This document shows positions 55,184 through 64,000 of a stretch of DNA of 64,000 bases, in pieces (position 1 is the stretch's first letter; the number at the start of each line of letters is the position of its first letter). The position numbers and the translations under genes were made by a program. The notes under the pieces are model-generated. The model was not told where the DNA came from. It saw nothing but the letters and a program-made list of their open reading frames with translations, and did not search any database. This DNA is from Immersiella caudata (Eukaryota > Ascomycota > Sordariomycetes > Sordariales > Lasiosphaeriaceae). The DNA lies in assembly GCA_030512335.1 (NCBI GenBank), contig JAULSU010000006.1:4464001-4528000 (forward strand), written 5' to 3'.

Positions 55184-56483
55184 ACCAACAACCCGCCCTC
55201 ACTCGCACGATTAACACCAACTATTTATTATGTCCCCGGACGACAAGTAACAAAGTCGAGTGCCTATAAAACTGCGCATGTCCTGAGGACTTGTTTGCTT
55301 AATCTCACGTTGTATCGGTCCGAGTCCTATGCACACATCCTGACCTTGCCTTTACGTCCACATCTCAACCCCAGAATCCATGTTGACCGAGCTGTATTCC
55401 CTGACTCAACCATGGCCAGTACTCCGGCACCCCAGGGTCATGCAGACAGACGTGTTGCGGCTTGGCCCCATTCCCGGGATCAATCTCGCATTCCCCTCGG
55501 TACCGACGGCCGTAGGATAGATAACCGATCTTAATGGTGGTGTCGATGTGCTACCGCTCCTCCCGAGAGACTAGATTAGGACTTGACTCTCCCCACAGAA
55601 GCCTCCGCGTTTTTTCGGGAAGCCAGGGGTAAAGAATAGTATCTTCTGATTGGGAAAGGGATTTCGTAGTGTCCCGAGCCTGGGCAGACCGGCCAGGTTA
55701 ATGCCCATTGCCCCAAAATAACCGGGTTGCAAAGCAGTCTGCCAGTCCGTACCAAGTGAGCTCTCCAGGCCGTGGTAGTGTAGAATAATAGCCGCAGCCA
55801 ATCACGAAGTCGGCAACAATGCATTGTCTTGGCCTTTTTTGTGGGAAAGAACCACCAGGAGAATTGGCGGCTTGAGTCTTTTCTTCCCGACAGGGCCGGA
55901 TCTAAGCCCACTGCCCAAAAAAAGAGGTCAATTTGCATCGACGAATCCCCATCGATCGCCAAGACCGCTTCCCAATCCCGCCTACATTCCCAAGCGTTCC
56001 CCTTACAGCCGGAATGACTTTGATGACAGGGAAAAAGTCGGCAGACAAGTAGCTTCGCACCCAATTCAGTCCCAGCAAACGCGAAGTTCCATGATCGCTT
56101 CCGGAGTGGGCATCAACGTCGTTACTATACCGGACGTCCGGATATTAAACGCGGAACGTCTCCTGGTCGTCGGAGGCAGTCGTGACAGGTTCAAGCTTCC
56201 CATCTGCAAGGGGGGTTTTTTTTTTCACTCTCACGGGTAGGGCAAATGCGGAGCTCCAGCAAACTCCGGCGATTGGGGCAACGGAAGCGATGCCCGAGAA
56301 AAGAGTTTCTGTCCCGGGCGCGTGGATTGGGGTTCCCTCTCTCGATATAAAAAGGGATATAAGTAGTGGTTGCTTGCCATAGCACGTAGAGTTTGTCAAT
56401 CGCGTCACGAGCACACACCTCTTTCCTCAGATCCCTCCTTACCCCTGAGATCTTTTTTTTTTCATTGCTGTCAAGTTTTCAAC
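55184..56483. other. Intergenic region
   Basis: About 1.3 kb, holding a TATA-like box for the NTF2-like gene at its right end. Open frames on both strands at 55.6-56.2 kb are without protein features. Confidence 0.5.
56345..56354 (+). promoter_or_regulatory. TATA box of the secreted NTF2-like gene
   Basis: The sequence atataaaaag lies about 130 bp upstream of the ATG at 56484, followed by a pyrimidine-rich leader with a T10 run. Confidence 0.5.
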
Positions 56484-57098
56484 ATGCAGCTCAAATCCCT
56501 CGTCTTGGCAGCAGCCATGTTGGGCGTATCCCACGGGTGGGCGCTGCCCTCCATCTTCTCACGCCAGGCGAAGTGCATGACGGCGGCCGAGACGACCGAG
56601 ATGGTCGAGATCTACCGCAAGCTCATCGCCGAGTACACCGAGGAGCTGGGCGAGAAGTACGTGCACGCCGACTTTGTCGACTACAGCGACTCGATCAACA
56701 CCTTTATCCACCTTCCCCTCGGCGGGCCCAGCTTCCCCGACCGCGCCACCTTCCTCGACGTGCAGAGCTGGAACATGCACTTCCCCATGAAGATCCTCAG
56801 CGTCGACGCCGTCCAGTGCAACACGGTCGCGCTGCAGTGGCAGTCGCAGTTTGGCGACGCCAACCTGCCCAGCAAGGGCCTGACTATCATGAAGACACTC
56901 TACAACGCCGAGGCCGGCCACTGGCAGGTCCAGGAGATCATTGTCGAGTTCAACGCCCTCACTTGGCTGTTGAACATGGGCGGAAGCTACGAGTGGGAGG
57001 GCGAGACATGGACTCCCGAGCGCCCGGATCCTTCCATCCTCGCGCCCCCAAAGAGGAAGCTCAAGCTGCGCATGCCGAAGTCGCTCCCTCAGAACTAG
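56484..57098 (+). CDS. Secreted NTF2-like domain protein
   Basis: A single exon of 204 residues. Residues 1-19 form a signal peptide (MQLKSLVLAAAMLGVSHGW), with a possible propeptide ending before QAKCMTAAE. The domain (about 28-175) follows the cone-shaped NTF2-like pattern. An N-terminal helix (ETTEMVEIYRKLIAEYTEEL) is followed by HADFVDYSDSINTF and then by a helix and long strands (CNTVALQWQSQFG, GLTIMKTLYNAEAGHWQVQE, IIVEFNALTWLLNMGG). Two cysteines could pair. Proteins of this type are abundant in secretomes of plant-associated ascomycetes. Ligand or activity is unknown. The C-terminal 30 residues are basic and Pro-rich. Confidence 0.78.
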   Translation: MQLKSLVLAAAMLGVSHGWALPSIFSRQAKCMTAAETTEMVEIYRKLIAEYTEELGEKYVHADFVDYSDSINTFIHLPLGGPSFPDRATFLDVQSWNMHFPMKILSVDAVQCNTVALQWQSQFGDANLPSKGLTIMKTLYNAEAGHWQVQEIIVEFNALTWLLNMGGSYEWEGETWTPERPDPSILAPPKRKLKLRMPKSLPQN

Positions 57099-60000
57099 GG
57101 GACCCTTCCTCAGGGATAGGGCTGCAAAGGCGGGATCGGGATTACGATTCGATCGCATCGTGCAGATATGAGCATGTATATTCTTAGACAGCTACTACGT
57201 CTAGATGTATTTAGTTTCCTTTCCTCTCATCCGGGGTTGGGAGGGGGGGAAGTGGGTTATCCGTAGCGTCACTTGGCCCCCTTGGCAGCTACTAATGCAA
57301 CGGAATTTGTTACCACCTGAACGACCCTGAAACGAAAAGTAATCCATGCTCCGTAGGCACTGACGCACGCAAGTAGCGATCTGCCACGTCTTCGCACCTG
57401 CCGTGTAAGACATCCTCGGAACGAACATATTCGCCTGCATGCCGTGCAACGTTGACGTTTCTTGGCCCTGCAAGGTTTTAGCTGCCTGGGGCGGACTTGG
57501 AGCCGGAAGGTGGAGGTGGCAGTTCGCTGTTTTTCTGCGGGTGAGATTGTCAGATTTCGAGAGCGCCGTCATCAACGGCCCTGGGGCCCGTTCAGTGTGT
57601 GTGGGGAGGGGGGGAATTAGGATCCGGCACTCGAGATCTGGGCAAGCCGCCATGTCGCCTGCAAGAGCGTAAGTCGTGCATGAGCTGCCAATTTCAGACG
57701 AGCGTGCAAGCTTTGCGAAAATCAAATAAAAAATCGGAGGATTTCCCATATTCTGGATGCGACGCGACTTCGCAGGTTCGCTCCAAATTTCCCCAAAATC
57801 GCTAGCGTGACGGTGTGGCTGATGAGGGGAGGGGGGGGAAACCGGATTGAGACATGGGAATTTTGGCACCCGCACAGCCCGATGCAGCGGATGGAACCCC
57901 ACAGCAGAGCCCCCTGTACGTTTTGAGCAAACGGGGTTTAGCCCAATCTGAGCTTGCGCTCTGGGCAAAGGCTTGGTATTGTGGCGGACTCCGAGATGGG
58001 GGATCCCAGGAAACTGCCCGACGTCTCTTTCCAGCCAAGCCCTCATATTCCGCGACGGGGCCTGGCAATCATGAACATGGACGATATATCACGTCACGGT
58101 GAGATAAGCCCCCTATCTTCAAAATAATGTTCAGATCAAATTATTTGCTGACCGAGGGCCGTGGGAGACGGACAAGGAACATGGCGATCAAGGATTTTCG
58201 TTTCTGCAGCGGTTGAGCCTCACCTCAGCTGGCCCTCGAGAGGCGGCAGGGGAGAGCCGCACAATTTAGGGGTCGTGTGGGGGCTGGGCGGTGTGTGGAC
58301 CGGAGTTTGGAGTTTTGGAGTCGGTCAGGGGGTGCACGGATCTCGAGTGGAGGAGGGCGCGTCGGCGTGAGAGGGCCCCAAAAAAAATGAAGCAGTGATA
58401 TTCAAGATTGGGCGGCGCTGGTGGTGGTAATTCGCGATTTGAAACCGCAGCGTTTTTGCAAGACGAGGCATGCAATGGGCCCCGGCGCTCCGGGGGTCCG
58501 GAGGGGCCGTTCGGCACCGAAGGCATCCCGGTGGATTGGGAACAGCGCTATACTTAACGGGAGGTCGTAGCGCTTACCGGATCGCTCTTGGCAATCCCAA
58601 AGCCAAGACCAGATGGACGCCTCTGTCTCCAGCGCCGTCGGGCGACTTGGGACAACCTTGTTTGGAAGGGCTAGATTTTACACAGTAGTTTACGGGCCCG
58701 TACACGGTAAGGTAAACGCAACAGAAAAAGAAAACTTCCAGGGCGCCGACATGGAACCGACAGATCGGCGGCAGAGCCGGCTGGCATCCGGCCAAAGGCA
58801 ATAAATCCCATGAACGCCAAGTCGCTGGGGGGCTGTGGTTGGTCCCAGGGGGCCCCAGGTCAGTTTACCCGTCATTCACCCAAACTCGGTTCGTCGTTGC
58901 TCAGCTTGGCATGCGGCGCGCGTTGGGCTCGTGAGGCTTCACGGCGCCGAAGGACTCCCTGCGGAATATTTATCTTCATATAACTCGAGTCTAAATCTCT
59001 TGGTATGGCGACGCGGCCGTTGTTAGCAAGCCGATGCCTTGTTTATTCGTCATTCCCGTGCTGTACTCGCAGTGCGCTGACACCCGACTTGGGGTGCCGC
59101 TGACACTTGGAGAAGAGTGCAGCCTACTCCCGTAGGTACTTGCAGTAGCGCTGAAGGGATTTTGTGCTGGAGAGAGTCCGGTGCGGCTGGCCGGGGACTG
59201 GGCTCCTTCTCCGGAGGTCTGCCTGGACCACTCCGTGAAGGTGGCCCTGGGCTTTTGGCGTCCATGTCCGAGATTGAGCATGAGAGCGCGCGTGAGCCTC
59301 CTATCGCGATAAGGGGAGGCGGGAGTCCGTCCGTACTAGGTTCCCAATTCCAATGGTTCGAATGGTACTGACAAAAAAAAAAAAAGGAATAGTCTGCCAC
59401 TGCATGCGCGCCAATATCCAGCCGCACCCACCGCTTTTCGGGAACTGCCTGTCGTCCTCAGTGGTCGTGGAGTGTTGCTTGACCGCTGTGGCCTCTGTGG
59501 TGTGCTGCGGGGCGCCAGACGTCGCCGTTGCTGGTTGGGCGATGGGCGGCCACCAAAGTCTTGGCGCCCGGCCACGACCAGGTATCGGCTCAGCCCCCCA
59601 AGGACACTAAAATGCACACCCGCTGGCTGGGCGCATCCGTCAGCCAGCCACGGCGTTTTCCAGCCAAATCAATCCGCGTCTCACTCTCCGCAGACTTGCG
59701 TTTGCTTGACAAAAAGCGCGTTTCCGTCCGTCACAGTCAGCCCGAACCCTGCAGCCCTGTGGCGCTTTTTGATGCGGGCCCCCAGGGGGGAATTGGGAAA
59801 TTTCCCTGATGATACGGACATACGAAATGCGCACCTTTCTCATTATTCGCTGCCTGCTGCGCCGCAACCCTGGTCGCTACGCCCAGTAGGACATGGATTC
59901 AGTTCCAGCTCTGTCTGTATTTGGCACACTTTGCCCTCGATGCCAACGCCAAGGCGCGTGGTGCGCCAGGGTCGCGGGTGAAGGGGTGAAAGGGGCCCCG

Positions 60001-60198
60001 TAAGGGGGGGTGCTCGCCCGGACCCGAGATCTTGCCCAGAAAGATGGTATATCTATTCTTCGCTCCCCACCATCCGCAAGGTGCACAGCAGAGAGCGATT
60101 CCAGCCCAACCGTCCAGAGCTCAACCTCGAATATCATCCTCGAACGGTCCCTCCCCTCCCACGAATACATCATCACAACCTAGATACCATCGACAATC
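57099..60198. other. Gene-poor 3.1-kb interval
   Basis: No gene can be supported. The longest minus-strand open frame (57201-58046) has biased composition with no motif, no signal and no splice-compatible neighbours. Several short homopolymers (G, A and T runs) occur. The right end should hold the O-methyltransferase promoter. Confidence 0.5.
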
Positions 60199-61687
60199 AT
60201 GAGGAGCATCATCGACTTCATCCTGAGCCTGGTCTCGCCGGCCAAGGCCACCAAGTCGACCCCGAACACAGAGCTCGCCGACGCGTTGGCAAGAGATGTG
60301 CTGGCACTCGAGTCGGGCGGCGACCCGGCCTTGAAGAAGAAGATTCTGCAGCAGGCCAAGCGCCTCGCCGGGCAAGTCGGCGGGCCAGAGATGATTGTCC
60401 CGCAATACGCTGCTGGGGTAGGTTCTATGTCCATTGTCGACAGTGAGTAGCAGCTGACGATAATTCGCAGATGGCCGAGATTGGTGCCACCTACATGTTC
60501 ATGGAGTGGAAGCTCTTCGACCGCATCCCCCAGGGTAGCAGCATCTCGTATAAGGAGTTGGCGTCGTTTGTCGGCGCTGAGGAGTCGGTTATCTGTAAGT
60601 CCAGAACGCGCCTAGCTTCCTCCTTTTCTTGGCTCCCCCGCGTGGTTGCATTTTCCAAAAATGCATTTGCTGACGCTCTGACAACAGCCCGTATCGGTGG
60701 CATGCTCGTCGCTACCGGCCGCCTGGTCCAGACATCGTCGGGCCATGTCACGCACTCGGCGCACTCCAAGATCTTCGTGTCGGATCACCCCGCCGGTAAC
60801 CTCTTCCGCGTCATGATCGACCACGGCCTCCGCGGCTACCTCCACTGGCCTGAGTACTTTGCGCAGTACGGCGCCAAGGAGCCCCAGGGTCCTTCCGACA
60901 ACCCGTTCACCTTCTCGTGGGGCCACCCCACCATGAACATGTGGGAAGTCATCGCCAAGGACGAGGTCAGGCAACAAATCTTCTCCAGCGCCATGAGGAG
61001 CATGGACTCCATCTCGGGCAAGCACGGCGGTCTCGCCAGCCTGTACGACTTTGCCTGGCTCGGCGAGGAGGCCACCAAGGCCGGAAAGGACGCCAAGGAG
61101 GGCAAGCCCAAGCCCTTCGTTGTCGACGTCGGCGGCAGCCACGGTGCCACCATCAAGCAGATTCTCGCCGCCGTGCCCGCCCTTCCCCAGGAGCGCTGCA
61201 TGGTCCAGGATCGTCCTGAGGTCATCGAGGAGGCCATCGCCCTCAACGACCCCGCGCTCAAGGACATCCAGCGCGTGCCCCACGACTTTAACAACGAGCA
61301 GCCGGTAAAAGGTAGCCCATCACCCCCTTACCCCTGTTTTTAGGTACCCAATTGCTGACATGGATGATTTTAGGCGCGCTCATCTACCTCCTCCGTCGCG
61401 TCCTCCACGACTACGGCGACCTCATCTGCATCCGCATCCTGTCGCGTCTCGCGGCCGCCCTCCCCAAAGACGACCCCCGCGCCCGCGTCCTCATCATGGA
61501 CCAGGTGCTCTCCGACCCTCCCACGCCCGGTAACGCTGCTGCCGACATGATCATGTTCAACATTGGCGGCAAGGAGAGGAGCCCCGCCATGTTCGACCAC
61601 ATTGTCAGCGAGGCTGGCATGAAGGTCATCAAGATCCACCGCAACCCCGGGACCGAGGTCGGTGTTGTTGAGTGTGCGCTGAAATAG
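60199..61687 (+). CDS. SAM-dependent O-methyltransferase (COMT-like fungal type)
   Basis: Four exons (60199-60417, 60471-60594, 60688-61311, 61374-61687) give 426 residues. The N-terminal part (about 70-150) is the helical dimerisation domain, with ATYMFMEWKLFDRIP and then ARIGGMLVATGRL. The Rossmann domain starts with FVVDVGGSHGATIKQI (SAM-binding glycine loop, about 278). RCMVQDRPEVIEEA contains the acidic residue that binds the ribose. YLLRRVLHDYGD carries the catalytic His-Asp pair seen in plant-type O-methyltransferases. RVLIMDQVL and a C-terminal strand complete the fold. Such enzymes methylate phenolic hydroxyls of secondary metabolites such as polyketides. The next gene is an MFS transporter in the opposite orientation. 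No core synthase is inside the window. Confidence 0.87.
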
Positions 61688-62495
61688 ACAATGACTTTGA
61701 CGGGCGATGTAATGTGGACTGGTGGCACATGGGAACAAGCGTTTGTTTTAGACATCTGTACACGCACCTAATTAGATTGTGTTCATAACCGTCCATTGGG
61801 GTGCTTTCTGGATATAATTGATCTGGCTTCCTGATACTTCGTTTTTGCAATCCTGACATTGACAGTTGTGCTGTGATGTCTTGATGATGTGTTCCATGGA
61901 GTTGCGCGGCTGCTCGGTTCGTTCCGCCAGAAGTCGAACCCGCATGTCGGCAGATTGGCTCCAAACTGGCACCATCTCTATCTTTGGGTAAATGCAGCTT
62001 CCCTTTTGTCAAGTACAGCCTCTCGTTGACGATTTCCAGAGGGTGTGACATGAATAGCCGCGCACTGATTTGAAGGTTTACGCCTCGCCGAACGAGAGGC
62101 TTCGTCGACCCACGCAAAGTTGACTACACTCAGAAGCTGGTAGAAGAGTCTTGCTTGGCAATCTCCTCAGCAACTTCTTGCTGGCTTTGTGGCCCCTTTG
62201 AAGCAGGACGAGAGCCACGTTGGATGCAGTTGTGCTCATAGATTCCCTAATAGAGCTGGAAAGCTTTCACAATGCTTTGTCGCCACAAAACAAAGGCCGT
62301 TTGATCCAGGCAGAATCTCTCCCCGCGGCGCATCCAAGAAAAGTCATTTATTTTAACCAAAACGACAAGACATAGAAGAGTTCAGACAGACAGCCAGTTC
62401 CCAAACCCACTGATACGCCGGTCGGGTAGAAACCCATGCATCACATCCACGATATGCTCTAGATGTACCTCCTAGTCATGCAACACTCTCCAGCT
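61688..62495. other. Intergenic region between convergent genes
   Basis: About 810 bp between the ends of the O-methyltransferase and the MCT-like transporter. Probably both 3' regions; nothing else seen. Confidence 0.5.
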
Positions 62496-63909
62496 TTACA
62501 CCTTCCCGAGAATCCCCTCCTTGGTATACACCTTTGCTATCAAAGCCAACACGGTACCCATAAGACACATTACGCCGCTGAACAACGAGAGCTCATCGAA
62601 ACCATGGAATCGACTGAGGAGTGCACCGTTGATTGGGGGGCCGATCAGAATGGCGATGGACGCAACGGCAATCCCCTGACCCATCCAGGTACCTATCTCC
62701 CGTGGATTCGGCGCACAGTGGGTGAAAACAACCGAGCCGGCCGAGATGATGGCCCCCGAGGTGAAGCCAAAAAACACAGAGAATGCGTAAATGCCGGCCG
62801 AAGTGAACGTCGTCGGCCAGCAGAGAATGATGATGGAGGTGGTTAGACCAGCCCCTACCAGCGAGTTGATCGACCCGAATTTGTCACCCAGGATACCCGG
62901 GATGATCCGTCCGGGAAGCGACGCCGCGTTGATAATAGCGACCAGGTAAAAGGCCTGCGAGGCGTCCATGCCCCGGAAGATGCCGTACGTCGGCAGGAAG
63001 AAGAGCCCCGTGAACATGCCCAGGAACTGACAAAAGACAGCGCCAATAAGGGTGACGTATCGCGGGTTTCGGAACGCCGTCATGACGAAGAAGTTGCTCT
63101 GGCGGGGAGGAAGTCGGGCCTTGATGACGATGGCCGAGAAGGCGAGGATGGGAATCATGATGAAGCCACATGTCCGGACCGCCCACTCAAAGCCGATCTT
63201 CTCCAGTAGCTGGGATAGCACGATCGGGAAGACGATGGCTCCCAGGGAAGAGCCGGCGATGGCCATTCCCATGGCTGCTCCTCGCTTCTTGAAGAAGTAT
63301 TGCGGCGTCGCGGCCATGCTGGGGAACATCAGGAGGCTGTTTGACATCCCTGAGAGGACCCCTTGGACGAGCATGAACTGCCAATATGACTTGCACGATG
63401 CTGTCAACATGACTGAGACAAAATAGAGGACCGCAGCGGGACGGATGACCTGGAATCTGTTAGATGATCATCTGGGAAGAGAACGAGGGACCAAGACTCA
63501 CCCATGGCCCGTACCGATCAAAAACTGGCCCGCCGAGCACGCCAACCGCAAAAACCAAAAACACCTGCAGAGACCCAATCCATGAAACATCATCCGGAGT
63601 ATGATCCTTTAGCTGGTTCTGGATGTAGTACGCCTGAAAGACTCCAAACGAATTCGCATATCCCAACGTGCAGAACATGATCCCCGCCGTGCCCGCTGCA
63701 ACAAGCCATCCCCTCGTGCCTCCTTCCGGGAAGTCATCGGGACCTGGCGGCAGAGGCCTCGATTCTGCGTCGGGTTGTTCATCGTCTAGAAGCCCGCGGG
63801 GGACAAGGGCAGCTCGGGACGATTGTGACTGGATCTCGGGGGTCTTTTCAGAGTAGGTGACGTATGTAACGTCTACCTTGTCGAGTTTGATATCACTTGT
63901 GATTGCCAT
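62496..63909 (-). CDS. MFS transporter, monocarboxylate-transporter-like
   Basis: Two exons (63502-63909, 62496-63449), phase 0, 53-nt intron (donor gtgagt, acceptor ccag), 453 residues. The N-terminal 65 residues are hydrophilic and Pro/Glu-rich. GGTRGWLVAAGTAGIMFCTL starts helix 1, the typical fungal MCT opening. Further landmarks are SFGVFQAYYIQNQL, SLQVFLVFAVGVLGGPVFDR (helix 2) and KKRGAAMGMAIAGSSLGAIV (helix 4). The transporter moves monocarboxylates, riboflavin or metabolites; the real substrate is not predictable. The start ATG at 63909 is only 90 bp from the window edge, so its promoter is cut. Confidence 0.87.
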
Positions 63910-64000
63910 CGTGACGGACGGGATGTTAGATGGAGAAGTTTGATTTTTGCTGCAATGGGCTATCTACCAGCTGGTACTACATGTATGTAAAGCACCGGAG

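Noticed and set aside
57201..58046. 281-codon open frame on the minus strand
   Set aside because: No signal peptide, membrane segment or family motif, composition typical of random GC-rich sequence, and it overlaps equally open frames on the other strand.
1..64000. tRNA, rRNA, CRISPR array or intact transposon
   Set aside because: By eye I found no cloverleaf-consistent tRNA boxes, no rRNA-like block, no direct-repeat/spacer array and no transposase or reverse transcriptase motif with terminal repeats; a scan with tRNAscan-SE and RepeatMasker would be decisive.

Overview
This window is nuclear DNA of a filamentous ascomycete (Pezizomycotina, probably Sordariomycetes). The genes are split by short introns (about 49-70 nt, GTRAGT-like donors, CTRAC/CTAAT branch sites close to the acceptor). 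Families typical of these fungi are present: HET-domain proteins, an asco-laccase with a DSGL C-terminal plug, DUF4360, a haem-thiolate peroxidase, and ACS-type and MCT-type MFS transporters. I recognise no rRNA, tRNA, CRISPR array or intact transposon. About 25 intact or probably intact protein genes and four degraded ones can be supported. Exon coordinates were worked out by hand from splice signals, phase and protein-family continuity, so they are models, not transcript evidence.

Layout. 0-17.9 kb is mostly housekeeping and metabolic: a partial hot-dog thioesterase, a cycloeucalenol cycloisomerase-like membrane protein, a small secreted protein, a PAP2 lipid phosphatase, a MATE transporter, a secreted-type SET-domain protein, a PI-PLC, a P450 interrupted by one TGA, a secreted cupredoxin, an ECHDC3-like crotonase and a small conserved protein. 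17.9-21.3 kb is gene-poor, with coding-like debris. 21.3-26.3 kb holds a short unspecific-peroxygenase-type enzyme, a DUF4360 secreted protein with nine introns, and a decayed aspartic protease. 27.2-33.4 kb holds a large HET protein and a lineage-specific protein with (APQPDAR)n repeats.

33.5-50.5 kb is rich in secreted and wall-active proteins: laccase, GH43 arabinofuranosidase with an AbfB-type domain, a GPI-anchored double-psi-barrel-like protein, a Cys-rich secreted protein, a GPI-anchored PEBP-like protein, an ACS-family MFS transporter and a CE1 esterase. 51-55.2 kb holds two adjacent degraded genes (a multi-span membrane protein and a second HET protein). 56.5-64 kb holds a secreted NTF2-like protein, an O-methyltransferase and an MCT-like MFS transporter.

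How the genes fit together. There is no operon-like unit. The common theme is a dense secretome (about 12 genes with a signal peptide, several GPI-anchored), with arabinose-, ester- and phenol-active enzymes. This suits a plant-associated or litter-degrading fungus. The most unusual sequence features are very small exons that carry signature motifs (SET, laccase, DUF4360), a GC-AG intron carrying a 19-C tract, a plant-type sterol isomerase homologue, and several genes caught in early decay.
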